64,000 nt of DNA. Origin: Pseudomonadota bacterium. Its GTDB lineage: Bacteria; Pseudomonadota; Gammaproteobacteria; Xanthomonadales; Xanthomonadaceae. Position numbers and translations under genes: made by a program. Below the pieces are notes generated by a model that was given only the letters and a program-made list of their open reading frames with translations, was not told where the DNA came from and ran no database searches. The DNA is taken from contig JAKACT010000004.1 of NCBI GenBank assembly GCA_021821195.1, positions 1-64,000 of the forward strand, in the 5' to 3' direction. This document shows positions 51,069 through 59,962 of the stretch, piece by piece. The stretch's first letter is position 1; every line of letters starts with the position of its first letter.

Positions 51069-52406
51069 ATGATCGCCGCCACCCTGCCCGCTGACATCGA
51101 CCTGCTCGACCTGCACCGGCTCGACCCGGCGCGCTACCCGGTGCTGCTGGAATCCAGCGCGACTGGCGCGCACGGTCGTCGCGACCTGCTGCTGGCACAC
51201 GCTGGCGAGGGCTTCGCCCTGCATCGCGATGGGGTGGTGCGCACGCTGTCGGGCGAAGCGCTCGCAGGCGGTTTCTTCGACGTGCTCGACCGGCAATGGC
51301 AGGCGGCTGCGACCGGCGCCGGCTTGCCGCTGGCCGGCGGTTGGGCGCTGCTGTTGGGCTACGAGCTGGCCGCGCAGGTGGAGCCGGTGCTGGCGCTGCC
51401 GCAGGCGGCGGGCGGGCTGCCCGTCGCGATCGCGCTGCGCTGCCCGGCGGTGGTCCTGCGCGATCGCAGCAGCGGCGAGCTCCGGGTTGCCGCCGAGGCC
51501 GGCTTCGAGGCGTGGCTGCCGCGCATCGAAGCGGACATCGAACGGACGCGTGCCCTGCCGCCGCTGCCGGCATGGGTGGCGCCGATCCGCATCGACGAAG
51601 ACGAGCCGCAACGCTATCTCGATGGCGTGGCGCGGGTGCTGGACTATCTCGCCGCCGGCGATGTGTTCCAGGCCAACCTTTCGCGCGGCTGGAAAGCGAC
51701 CTTCGAGGGCGCGCTGGATCCCGCCGCGCTGTTCCAGCGCCTGCGCCAGCACAATCCGGCGCCGTTCGCGGGACTGTTCCACAGTGGGTGGGGCAGCGTG
51801 GTCAGCGCTTCGCCGGAGCGGCTGCTGTCGGTACGCGCTGGGGTTGCCGAAACCCGCCCGATCGCCGGCACCCGCGCGCGCTTTCCCGGCGACGACGATG
51901 CCGCGCGCATCCGCGAGTTGGTGGGCCATCCCAAGGAGCGCGCCGAGCACGTCATGCTGCTGGACCTGGAGCGCAACGACCTCGGCCGCGTGTGCGCGCC
52001 GGGCAGCGTGCAGGTGGATGAATTGATGACGGTGGAAAGCTATGCGCATGTCCACCACATCGTCAGCAACGTGCGTGGCCAGCTGCGCGCGGGGGTGACG
52101 CCGGGGCAGGCGCTGGCCGCGCTGTTCCCCGGCGGCACGATCACGGGTTGCCCGAAGGTGCGGTGCATGCAGATCGTGGCCGAGCTGGAGGGCGTGGGCC
52201 GCGGCGCGTACACCGGCGCGATGGGCTGGCTGGGGCACGACGGCGACATGGACCTGAACATCCTGATCCGCAGCGCCGAGGTGGAGGGCGACACCCTGCG
52301 CTTCCGCACGGGCGCCGGCATCGTGATCGACTCCGATCCGCAGCGCGAGCTGGAGGAAACGCGGGCGAAGGCGCGGGGGATGATGAGGGCACTGGGATGC
52401 GAGTGA
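51069..52406 (+). CDS. pabB: Aminodeoxychorismate synthase component I
   Basis: Converts chorismate and ammonia to 4-amino-4-deoxychorismate for folate. The 445-aa protein lacks an amidotransferase domain, so it needs a separate PabA. The chorismate-binding domain has FQANLSRGW, IAGTRARFPGDDD, EHVMLLDLERNDLGRV and FPGGTITGCPKVRCMQI, and RTGAGIVIDSDP near the end. The residues in TITGCPK separate it from anthranilate synthase. It is inserted between fabF and pabC, so both PABA genes sit inside the fab cluster. Confidence 0.92.
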   Translation: MIAATLPADIDLLDLHRLDPARYPVLLESSATGAHGRRDLLLAHAGEGFALHRDGVVRTLSGEALAGGFFDVLDRQWQAAATGAGLPLAGGWALLLGYELAAQVEPVLALPQAAGGLPVAIALRCPAVVLRDRSSGELRVAAEAGFEAWLPRIEADIERTRALPPLPAWVAPIRIDEDEPQRYLDGVARVLDYLAAGDVFQANLSRGWKATFEGALDPAALFQRLRQHNPAPFAGLFHSGWGSVVSASPERLLSVRAGVAETRPIAGTRARFPGDDDAARIRELVGHPKERAEHVMLLDLERNDLGRVCAPGSVQVDELMTVESYAHVHHIVSNVRGQLRAGVTPGQALAALFPGGTITGCPKVRCMQIVAELEGVGRGAYTGAMGWLGHDGDMDLNILIRSAEVEGDTLRFRTGAGIVIDSDPQRELEETRAKARGMMRALGCE

Positions 52407-52413
52407 TCGAGCG

Positions 52414-52484
52414 GCGGATGCCATGGGCCTTGGCGCAGTCGCTCCCCGATACTCGCTTGGTGCGCCAAGGCCCACGGCATCCGC
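52414..52484. repeat. 24-bp inverted repeat between pabB and pabC
   Basis: GCGGATGCC-A-TGGGCCTTGG... (52414-52437) is matched 23 of 24 bases by the reverse complement at 52461-52484, around a 23-base loop. It fills nearly the whole pabB-pabC gap. It is too long and its loop too large for a usual terminator, and there is no T-run. It could be a REP-like repeat or an mRNA-stability element. Confidence 0.85.
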
Positions 52485-52515
52485 TTGCAACCTGCGCTGG
52501 CCGCCGGGAGGGAAA

Positions 52516-53328
52516 ATGATTTTTTCCGGCGTAACTCGATCGACTGAGTTGTCCATTTCCAATCGCGGCCTTGCCTACGGCGACGGCGTGTTCGAAACCA
52601 TGCGCGTGCATGGCGGCGAACTGCCGCTGTGGCCGCGCCATCTCGCGCGGCTGCGCGAAGGCGCGCAGCGGCTCGGCATCGGCTTGCCCGATCCGGCTTT
52701 CATCGAAGCACGCATCGCCGAGATGATCGACGGCGCCGATGCCGGCGTACTCAAGCTGCTGCTCACCCGCGGCGACGGTGGCCGCGGCTACGCGCCGCCG
52801 GTCGATGCGCAGCCGGTGTGGACATTGGCGCTGCATCCGCTGCCGCCGATCGCCGGCGGCAGCCTGCGCCTGCATGCCTGCGACACACGGTTGGCGATCC
52901 AGCCCGCGCTGGCCGGTATCAAACATTGCAACCGTCTTGAACAGGTGCTCGCGCGCGCCGAAGTCGAGCGCGCCGGTTGCGACGAAGGGCTGATGCGGGA
53001 CAGCGAAGGCCGCGTGGCCGGCGCCACCGCCGCCAACCTGCTGGCGCATCGCCATGGCCGCTGGCTGACGCCGCCGGTTGCCCGCAGCGGCGTGGCCGGG
53101 GTGCTGCGCGGCTGGCTGCTGGCGCGGGGACTGGTGGAGGAGGCCGAACTGACGCCAGGCGAGGTGGAGGACGCCGACGCACTGGCGCTCTGCAACGCCG
53201 TGCGCGGTATCCTGCCGGTCTCCCTGCTGGGCGCGCGCAACTGGGCGGCGCACCCGGCGCTGACCGAACTGCAGGCGCGACTGGCGATGGCCTATCCCAT
53301 GTTTTCCAATCCCGCGGTGGGCGCATGA
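52516..53328 (+). CDS. pabC: Aminodeoxychorismate lyase
   Basis: PLP enzyme that releases pyruvate to give 4-aminobenzoate. I use the ATG at 52516 (MIFSGVTRSTELSISNRGLA) after GGGAGGG; the track start lies in the inverted repeat. The 270-aa fold-type IV protein has RGLAYGDGVFETMRV, the PLP lysine in AGIKHCNRLEQVLAR and VAGATAANLLAHR. VARSGVAGVLRG follows. Its stop overlaps mltG (ATGA). Confidence 0.94.
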   Translation: MIFSGVTRSTELSISNRGLAYGDGVFETMRVHGGELPLWPRHLARLREGAQRLGIGLPDPAFIEARIAEMIDGADAGVLKLLLTRGDGGRGYAPPVDAQPVWTLALHPLPPIAGGSLRLHACDTRLAIQPALAGIKHCNRLEQVLARAEVERAGCDEGLMRDSEGRVAGATAANLLAHRHGRWLTPPVARSGVAGVLRGWLLARGLVEEAELTPGEVEDADALALCNAVRGILPVSLLGARNWAAHPALTELQARLAMAYPMFSNPAVGA

Positions 53329-54377
53329 AGGCGCGTCGGCCGCTGCTGATCCTGCTGCTGGCCGTGCTGGCGGTGGCGGCGTGGTACTGGGATCGTTTCC
53401 GGACCTTCGCCGAGGCGCCGTTGCCCGGCATCCAGGCGGACGCCGGGCTGGTGGTCGCACGCGGCGACAACCTCGACAAGGTGCTGCGCAAGCTGCAGGC
53501 GCAGGGCGTGGACACCGGCGACCGGCTGTACTGGCAACTGCTGGCGCGCCAGACCGGAGCTGCCGGCCGGCTGCAGGTAGGCGAATACGCGCTGCGCGAG
53601 GACACCTCGCCGCGCGCGCTGCTGCAGGCCATGCGCGACGGCAAGGTGGTGCGGCGCATGTTCACCATCATCGAAGGCTGGAACATCCGCGACCTGCGCG
53701 CGGCGCTGCGCAAGGCGCCGCTGCTTGGGCAGGAGACCACGCAGATGGATGACGCCGCGTTGATGACCGCGCTGGGTCATGCCGGCCAGCACCCGGAGGG
53801 CCGCTTCCTGCCGGAGACCTATGCCTGGGTACGTGGCGATTCCGACCTCGACATCCTCAAGCGCGCCTACGCCGGCATGGACAAGGCGCTGGATGCGGCG
53901 TGGAAATCGCGGGTTCCGGACCTGCCGCTGGACAATCGCGACCAGGCGCTGGCGCTGGCCTCCATCGTCGAGAAGGAAACCGGCATCGCCGAGGAGCGGC
54001 CGGCCATCGCCGGCGTGTTCGTGCGCCGGCTCAAGACCGGCATGCGCCTGCAGACCGATCCCACCGTGATCTACGGCATGGGCTCCAGCTACACCGGCAA
54101 TATCCGCCGCAGCGACCTGACCACCGATACGCCCTACAACACCTACACCCGCGATGGCCTGCCGCCGACGCCCATCGCCATGCCCGGCAAGGCGGCGCTG
54201 CAGGCGGCCACGCATCCGGCGCCGGGCGATGCGCTGTATTTCGTCGCGGTGGGCGATGGCAGCGGGCGGCACGTGTTCAGCGCCTCGCTGGACGCACACA
54301 ACAGCGCGGTGCGCGACTACGTGCAGCGCTACCGCGCGCAGCGGCAGGCCGAGCGTGAAGGAGCCACGCCGAAGTGA
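53325..54377 (+). CDS. mltG: Endolytic murein transglycosylase MltG
   Basis: Inner-membrane lytic enzyme thought to end glycan-strand synthesis. The 350-aa protein has an N-terminal signal anchor (PLLILLLAVLAVAAWYW), a LysM-like region, and the YceG domain. That domain has FTIIEGWNIRDL, GRFLPETYAW, the catalytic glutamate in ASIVEKETG and RLQTDPTVIYG, followed by SPYNTY-type TPYNTYTRDGLPPTPI. Overlaps with pabC and tmk on both sides indicate tight coupling. Confidence 0.95.
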   Translation: MKARRPLLILLLAVLAVAAWYWDRFRTFAEAPLPGIQADAGLVVARGDNLDKVLRKLQAQGVDTGDRLYWQLLARQTGAAGRLQVGEYALREDTSPRALLQAMRDGKVVRRMFTIIEGWNIRDLRAALRKAPLLGQETTQMDDAALMTALGHAGQHPEGRFLPETYAWVRGDSDLDILKRAYAGMDKALDAAWKSRVPDLPLDNRDQALALASIVEKETGIAEERPAIAGVFVRRLKTGMRLQTDPTVIYGMGSSYTGNIRRSDLTTDTPYNTYTRDGLPPTPIAMPGKAALQAATHPAPGDALYFVAVGDGSGRHVFSASLDAHNSAVRDYVQRYRAQRQAEREGATPK

Positions 54378-55030
54378 CGATGCTGCAATCAAAGCCGCGC
54401 CTGCTGACCATCGAAGGCGGCGAGGGTGCGGGCAAGAGCACCGTGCTGTCGGCGCTGCGCGACGCCCTGCTGGCCGATGGCTGCGAAGTGGTCTGCACGC
54501 GCGAGCCGGGCGGCACCCCGCTGGCCGAACGCATCCGCGGCCTGCTGCTGGACGCCGGCGACGAGCCGGTGCATCCGCATGCCGAACTGCTGCTGATGTT
54601 CGCCGCGCGCGCGCAGCACGTGCAGCGGCTGGTACTGCCGGCGCTGGCGCGCGGCGCGTGGGTGATTTCCGATCGCTTCACCGATTCCAGCTACGCCTAC
54701 CAGGGTGCGGCGCGCGGCATGGATGAAGGTTTCATCGCCGAACTCGAGCGGCGCGCGGTCGGCATCGAGCCCGGCCTGACCCTGCTGCTGGACCTGGGCG
54801 TGGCGCATGCGCGCGAACGCACCCGCGGGCGCGACCTGCTGGGCGGCGCTTCGCCGGATCGCATCGAGCGCGAGCACGACGACTTCTTCGAGCGCGTGCG
54901 CGAAGGCTTCCTGGCGCGTGCGACGGCACATCCGCAGCGCATCCATGTGCTCGATGCCAGTCCGGACGCCGCCACCGTCGCCGCCGCCGCGCTGGCGGTG
55001 CTGGCCGACTACCGCAAGGCGCTGGCATGA
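54374..55030 (+). CDS. tmk: Thymidylate kinase
   Basis: Phosphorylates dTMP to dTDP. The GTG at 54374 overlaps the mltG stop (GTGA); an ATG two codons later is an alternative. The 218-aa protein has the P-loop EGGEGAGKST, the DRF motif in ISDRFTDSSYAYQG, REPGGTPLAE and LLLDLGVAHARERTRGR. It overlaps holB by 4 bp. Confidence 0.96.
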   Translation: MTMLQSKPRLLTIEGGEGAGKSTVLSALRDALLADGCEVVCTREPGGTPLAERIRGLLLDAGDEPVHPHAELLLMFAARAQHVQRLVLPALARGAWVISDRFTDSSYAYQGAARGMDEGFIAELERRAVGIEPGLTLLLDLGVAHARERTRGRDLLGGASPDRIEREHDDFFERVREGFLARATAHPQRIHVLDASPDAATVAAAALAVLADYRKALA

Positions 55031-56025
55031 ACCTGCCGCCGCTCTCGCCCTGGCAGCAGCGCGCCTACACGCAGGCGGCCGCCGCCATCGAAGCCGGGCA
55101 CTTCGGCCACGCAACGCTGGTCACCGGGCCGGCGCTGATCGGCAAGCGCCTGCTCGCCGAACACTTGGCCCGGCGCGTGCTGTGCCTGTCGCCGCGCCCC
55201 GATGGCGAGGCCTGCGGCGGATGCAGGAGCTGCACGCTGTTCGCCTCGCGCGCGCAGATGGAAGCACTTGAGGTGCGCCCGGACGGCACGCCGGCGCATC
55301 CATGGGGGCACAGTGCGCATCCGGACCTGCGCTTCCTCGGCTACGAGATCAACCACAAGACCGGCAAGCCGCGCAGCGAGATCGTGATCGAGCAGATCCG
55401 CGCGCTGTCGGAAAAAATGGGCATGACCGCGCAGCTGGGCGGTGCGCAGGTGGTGATCGTCGACCCCTGCGATGCGATCAACTGGAGCGCCTTCAACGCG
55501 CTGCTGAAGACGCTGGAGGAGCCGCAGCCGGGTCGTTACCTGTGGCTGCTGGCGTCCAACCCGGCGCGGCTGCCGGCCACCATCCTCAGCCGCTGCCAGC
55601 GGCTGGAGCTGCGGCTGCCGCCACACGATGAAGCCCTGCAGTGGCTGCGCCAGCGTGGCCACGCGGAGGCCGTGGCCAGCGAGGCGCTGGATGCCGCGCG
55701 CGGGCACCCGGGGCTGGCCGATGCGTGGGCATCGGGAGATGGCCTGGCGCTGCGCCGTGACGCGGCCAAGGACGCGCAGGCGCTGCTGCGCGGGCAGGCC
55801 GAGGCCAGCGAGGTCGCACAACGCTGGGTGGCCGACGGACGCGCCGCGGAACGTTTGGCTCATCTGGCCGAGTTCGCGCTGCGCGAAGCCGCGGGCTTGA
55901 CCGATCCGGCCGCAACCCGCACGCTGGCCGCGCGCTTCGACGCGGCCAACCGCGCCCGCGAGCTGCTGCACACCACGGTGCGCGCGGATCTGGCGGTGGC
56001 GGAAGCGCTGCTGGCATGGCGCTGA
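55027..56025 (+). CDS. holB: DNA polymerase III delta' subunit
   Basis: Structural subunit of the clamp loader. The 332-aa protein has a degenerate P-loop (VTGPALIGKRLLAEHL), the zinc cysteines CGGCRSC with a preceding cysteine, [25 protein letters not shown], and the SRC motif ILSRCQRLEL. Loss of a functional P-loop is normal for delta'. It is coupled to tmk. Confidence 0.94.
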   Translation: MNLPPLSPWQQRAYTQAAAAIEAGHFGHATLVTGPALIGKRLLAEHLARRVLCLSPRPDGEACGGCRSCTLFASRAQMEALEVRPDGTPAHPWGHSAHPDLRFLGYEINHKTGKPRSEIVIEQIRALSEKMGMTAQLGGAQVVIVDPCDAINWSAFNALLKTLEEPQPGRYLWLLASNPARLPATILSRCQRLELRLPPHDEALQWLRQRGHAEAVASEALDAARGHPGLADAWASGDGLALRRDAAKDAQALLRGQAEASEVAQRWVADGRAAERLAHLAEFALREAAGLTDPAATRTLAARFDAANRARELLHTTVRADLAVAEALLAWR

Positions 56026-56058
56026 GGCTTGGGACAGGCAACTGACAGGGAACGGGGA

Positions 56059-56418
56059 ATGAGCAATCCGACCGGTGGGGCAAGGCAGGGCATCCTGTCG
56101 CTGGCGATCAAGGACAAGGCGGCGCTGTACAACGCCTACATGCCCTTCATCCGCCAGGGCGGCATCTTCGTGCCCACCGCGCGCCGCTACTTCATCGGCG
56201 ACGAAGTGTTCCTGCTGCTGACCCTGCCGGATTCCTCCGAACGCCTGCCGGTGGCCGGCAAGGTGGTGTGGGTGACGCCCACCGGCGCGCAGGGCAACCG
56301 TGCCGCCGGCATCGGCGTGCAGTTCGCCGATACCGCCGAAGGCGAAGCGGTGCGCAGCAAGATCGAAACCACCCTGGCTGGCACCCTCAACGCGGACCAA
56401 CCGACGCAGACGATGTAA
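56059..56418 (+). CDS. pilZ: PilZ-domain protein (type IV pilus assembly type)
   Basis: 119-aa PilZ protein from the ATG at 56059 (MSNPTGGARQGILSLAIKDK), after GGGAA. The central part YMPFIRQGGIFVPTARRYFIGDEVFLLL, then GKVVWVTPTGAQGNRAAGIGVQF, is the type IV pilus PilZ pattern. It lacks the RxxxR and D/NxSxxG residues that bind cyclic di-GMP, so it probably works by protein contact, as known for the orthologous group. Its position after tmk-holB is conserved in Pseudomonas and Xanthomonas. Confidence 0.93.
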   Translation: MSNPTGGARQGILSLAIKDKAALYNAYMPFIRQGGIFVPTARRYFIGDEVFLLLTLPDSSERLPVAGKVVWVTPTGAQGNRAAGIGVQFADTAEGEAVRSKIETTLAGTLNADQPTQTM

Positions 56419-56622
56419 CTGCGGCCTTGGTTGGGATGACCGGCGCGGCCGCACCGCTGCACTGGACACGCCCCTGGCGACGACGCGTGCTTGGCCTGCG
56501 GAAACGCGAGGCCGTGCGTGCAGTCCAGTCCCGCATGCCCTCGTTGGGCCGCGTCCGGCCCGGCTTCATCGCCACCCAAGGCGTTTCGTCGCAGGCCGGT
56601 TGACGACGACTGGCTGTTCGCG

Positions 56623-56645
56623 CTGTACTATTTCAAATAGTACAG
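56623..56645. promoter_or_regulatory. Palindromic operator of the GntR/ABC operon
   Basis: CTGTACTATTT-C-AAATAGTACAG is a perfect 11-bp inverted repeat around one base, 16 bp before the gntR ATG. It contains a TACTAT -10-like element, and TTGACG lies 20 bp upstream of that. A site on its own promoter fits autorepression by the encoded YtrA-type regulator. Confidence 0.85.
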
Positions 56646-56661
56646 ATAAGGCGGTGCGCCG

Positions 56662-57072
56662 ATGGCCCGAACCAGCCCCCTGATGATCCAGGTCGCCACC
56701 GGCGATCCGCGCCCGATCGGCCGCCAGATCGTCGATGCCGTGCGCATGAAGATCGCCACCGGCGAGCTCACGCACGGCAACCAGCTGCCCAGCGTCCGCG
56801 GGCTTGCCCAGCAGCTGATGATCAATCCGAATACCGTCGCCAAGGCCTATGCCGAGCTGACCACCGAGGGTTGGCTGGAATCGCGCCAGGGCACGGGCCT
56901 GTTCGTCTCCGCACCCCGCCAGCGATTGTCCGACGCCGAGCGGGAACGCCGCTTGGACGACGCCGTCGGCCGCTTCGTCAACGACGTGATCCCGCTGGGC
57001 TTTGCAGCCGACGAGGTGCAGGCGCGCGTCGCCGACGCCTTCGAGCTGCTGGTGCCCCGCAAGACCGCCTGA
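56662..57072 (+). CDS. GntR-family regulator, YtrA subfamily (HpaR1-like)
   Basis: 136-aa regulator with an N-terminal winged helix (PIGRQIVDAVRMKIATGEL, GNQLPSVRGLAQQLMINPNTVAKAYAELTTEGWL) and only a short helical C-terminal dimerisation part. That is diagnostic of the YtrA group. YtrA regulators usually repress their own operon with an ABC transporter. In Xanthomonas campestris HpaR1 is of this type and affects virulence; orthology is inferred from layout only. It starts right after a perfect palindrome. Confidence 0.92.
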   Translation: MARTSPLMIQVATGDPRPIGRQIVDAVRMKIATGELTHGNQLPSVRGLAQQLMINPNTVAKAYAELTTEGWLESRQGTGLFVSAPRQRLSDAERERRLDDAVGRFVNDVIPLGFAADEVQARVADAFELLVPRKTA

Positions 57073-57163
57073 CCCCGCCATCGCCGCCGTGGGGCCGTCC
57101 GTCTGCGCCCAGCGCAGGGGGGCAGCGATCCGCGGATCGGCCGGCCCATCCGGATACGCCTAC

Positions 57164-58072
57164 ATGCCCAACGACTCCATCATCGAAACCCGTGCGCTGT
57201 CCAAGCGCTACGGACGCAAGCTGGCGCTGGACCGGCTTGACCTCGCGATTCCCCGCGGCCGGGTCCACGCCATCGTCGGTGCCAACGGCGCAGGCAAGTC
57301 CACGTTGTTCCGCATCCTGCTGGGCTTCATGCCGCCCAGCGCGGGCGAGGCGCGCATCCTCGGCAAGGACAGCCAGCAGCTGACGCCGCAGGACCGCGCG
57401 CGGATTGGCTTCGTCAACGAGGAACACACCCTGCCGAACTGGATGCGGGTGTCGCAGGTGGTGGCGATGCAGCGCCACCAGTACGGCCGCTGGAACCAGC
57501 AGGCCTTCGACGGCGTGATCGGCCACTACCACGTGCTGCCGGAGCAGAAGGTCGGCCAGCTCTCGCGCGGCGAGCGGGCCGGCTTCAACCTCGCGCTGGC
57601 ATTGGCGCAAGGGCCGGAGTTGCTGGTGCTGGACGAACCGACGCTGGGCCTCGACGTGGTCGCCAAGCGCGCCTTCCTGGAGTCGCTGCTGTACAGCAAT
57701 GCCGCGGACGACTGCACGGTGATCTATTGCTCGCACCAGATGGAGGAGATCGAGCGGGTTGCCGACAACCTCATCATCCTCGAACGCGGGCAGCTGCGGC
57801 ACATGTCGGCGCCGGAGGATTTCACCGCGCGCGTGAGCCACTGGGTGGCCGACGTGCCGTTCAAGGGTCCGGACCCGCGCAGCGTGCCCGGCCTGCTGGA
57901 AGCCCAGCGCCTCGACGGCCTGCACCACTACCTGGTGCTGGACCAGGACGCCGGCTTCGAGCGCTTCCTGCGCGAGGCCGGCGCACGCAACGTGCAGTCG
58001 ATGCCGGTCAGCCTGGATCGCGCGGTCAACGCCTTCCTTGCCAAGAACCATGCGGCGCCGGTCGCGGCCTGA
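57164..58072 (+). CDS. ABC transporter ATP-binding protein
   Basis: 302-aa ATPase from the ATG at 57164 (MPNDSIIETRALSKRYGRKL). Walker A is GANGAGKST, the signature LSRGERAGF (variant of LSGGQ), Walker B LLVLDEPTLGLD and the switch histidine in IYCSHQMEEIE. The extra 70 C-terminal residues resemble those of YtrB-like exporters. It is 91 bp after the regulator and 27 bp before its membrane partner, so one operon. Confidence 0.93.
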   Translation: MPNDSIIETRALSKRYGRKLALDRLDLAIPRGRVHAIVGANGAGKSTLFRILLGFMPPSAGEARILGKDSQQLTPQDRARIGFVNEEHTLPNWMRVSQVVAMQRHQYGRWNQQAFDGVIGHYHVLPEQKVGQLSRGERAGFNLALALAQGPELLVLDEPTLGLDVVAKRAFLESLLYSNAADDCTVIYCSHQMEEIERVADNLIILERGQLRHMSAPEDFTARVSHWVADVPFKGPDPRSVPGLLEAQRLDGLHHYLVLDQDAGFERFLREAGARNVQSMPVSLDRAVNAFLAKNHAAPVAA

Positions 58073-58099
58073 GCCGCGCCGTGCCCTGAGGACACCAAC

Positions 58100-59935
58100 A
58101 TGAAAGATCTCTTCAAGAGCGAACTGCTGCGTTTCCGCCCCTGGGCCATCGCGGCCGCGGCGGTGCACGCCGGCGTCCTGGGTTTCCTGACCCGCATCGT
58201 CGACCTCGCCCAGCAGCCGCTGCTGGTCTACCAGGCCTTCGCCGTGACCTACGCGGTGGCCGGCACCCTGCTCGGGCTGTACCAGATGGGTACCTACCGC
58301 AAGCCGAACCAATGGCTCAGCCTGCTGCACCGGCCGATGCACCGCCTGCAGATCGCCGGCGCGCTGGGTGGCGCGGGCGCGGTGCTGATGTTCGTCGCCG
58401 CGGCATTGCCGATCGCGCTGATCGCGCTCTACCAGGACACGATGACCGCGCGCGTGGTGGACATGCGCCACTGGATGATGCCGATCGCCGGCTGGCTGGT
58501 CGCCCTGATCGGCTACGCGGCGGGCGCCTACGCGATGATCGGCAACCGCCGGCATTCGTTCGCGGTACTGGTGCTGCCGATGCTGCTGATGTTCGCGCAG
58601 GCCTCGGGCGTGGCGATGCTGGCATTGCAGGCCACCTTGCTGGCCGTGCTGGCGGGGCTGGTCGCCATCGTGTTCCGGCCCGATCCGGTGGCCGCACCGC
58701 GCAGCTTCGCCGCCGCCGCGGCAACCGCGCTGCCGGTGCAGCTCGGCGCGTATTTCCTGCTGTGGATGCTGGGCTACGGGGTCGAGCTGTTCTGGACGGC
58801 CTCCGGCACCCATCCGCTCAACATGGCCACGCCGCCGCACGGCGGTTACATCGAGGCCGATCGCGCGGAAGGCAAGGACATCCTGCTGATGGGCATCGAG
58901 CGCAGCCGCGACCCGGAGGCCGCGCTGTGGCGCGAGCAGATCGCGCTGTCCGACGTCTACACGCACTACCCGCTGCGCAACCTGCCGCGCCGCGGCGAGA
59001 TGACCAACCTGCAGCCGATGGAATTCACCGACGGCGAGCGCAACATCACCTGGGTGTTCAAGCACGACAGCATGCGCTTCGTCGGCTACGGGACGCTGGA
59101 CAAGCGCGCGCGCGGCGAGCTCGGGGTAGGTGAGGGGCAGGCGGGCGCTGCTGCCGGGCAATTCCCGGCGCCGACCATGCCGTTCGCCGCCAACTACCTG
59201 TACAACGCCCACGCCGCCTACCAGTACGACGACGGCCAGGGACGCATCCACGAACGCATCCGCCTGCCACGGGGCGAAGTGATGGCCAGCCCGCCGCAGC
59301 CGGCCGGCGACAACCTGCTGGCGCTCAGCGACCGCGCCGCCTATTTCTATCCCGGCCGCGAGGCGATGAACGGGCTGGACCTGCTGCAACCGCTGATGCG
59401 CGTGCCGATGCCGGGTAAGGTGGGCAACCTCGGCCGGATGGACGTGGTCGAACTGCTCGATGGCTACCTGGTGTCGTTCACCTACACCTGGGGCGTGTGG
59501 TCGAGCGAGCTGCAGCATCCGTTCCAGCAGGTGCTGCGCGTCGACGGCAACGGCCGCGTGCGCGTCGTGGCGCGCCGCGACATCGGCCAGGACCTGCCGA
59601 CCGCCTACACCGCGCGCATCTGGTGGCTGTCGCCGGCGTTGCGCACGCTGTGCCTGGGCGCGCAGGACCTGTACGCCGCGCCGGACCCGCTGCGCGCACC
59701 GCCGCAGCCGATGCCGCGCGGGATGCTGTGGCTGGCGCTGGCCTGCTGCGTGGCGTCCGTGCTCGGCGCGATCTGGCTGAGCGCACGCCTGCAGCTTGCG
59801 CCGCGCAACCGCTGGCTGTGGGTGGCGATGTGCGGCGTGGTCGGCCTGCCCGCACTGGTCGCGCTGTGGCTGATGGTGCCGAAGCGCGAAACGCTGCCGG
59901 CATCGCTGCCGGACCTGCAGGCCGCGGCCGCCTGA
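58100..59935 (+). CDS. ABC transporter membrane subunit with large soluble domain
   Basis: 611-aa partner of the preceding ATPase. About six membrane helices lie in residues 15-240 (for example LMFVAAALPIALIALY, FAVLVLPMLLMFAQASGVAML, LPVQLGAYFLLWMLGYGVEL). A 300-residue soluble, probably extracytoplasmic, region with beta-propeller-like repeats follows (DLYAAPDP, VELLDGYLVSFTYTWG), and then two more helices near 535-590. The insertion is far larger than in ordinary YtrC/D permeases and may sense or bind the substrate. No substrate can be named. Confidence 0.78.
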   Translation: MKDLFKSELLRFRPWAIAAAAVHAGVLGFLTRIVDLAQQPLLVYQAFAVTYAVAGTLLGLYQMGTYRKPNQWLSLLHRPMHRLQIAGALGGAGAVLMFVAAALPIALIALYQDTMTARVVDMRHWMMPIAGWLVALIGYAAGAYAMIGNRRHSFAVLVLPMLLMFAQASGVAMLALQATLLAVLAGLVAIVFRPDPVAAPRSFAAAAATALPVQLGAYFLLWMLGYGVELFWTASGTHPLNMATPPHGGYIEADRAEGKDILLMGIERSRDPEAALWREQIALSDVYTHYPLRNLPRRGEMTNLQPMEFTDGERNITWVFKHDSMRFVGYGTLDKRARGELGVGEGQAGAAAGQFPAPTMPFAANYLYNAHAAYQYDDGQGRIHERIRLPRGEVMASPPQPAGDNLLALSDRAAYFYPGREAMNGLDLLQPLMRVPMPGKVGNLGRMDVVELLDGYLVSFTYTWGVWSSELQHPFQQVLRVDGNGRVRVVARRDIGQDLPTAYTARIWWLSPALRTLCLGAQDLYAAPDPLRAPPQPMPRGMLWLALACCVASVLGAIWLSARLQLAPRNRWLWVAMCGVVGLPALVALWLMVPKRETLPASLPDLQAAAA

Positions 59936-59962
59936 ACCCACGGACTTACGGAGAAGATCGAG

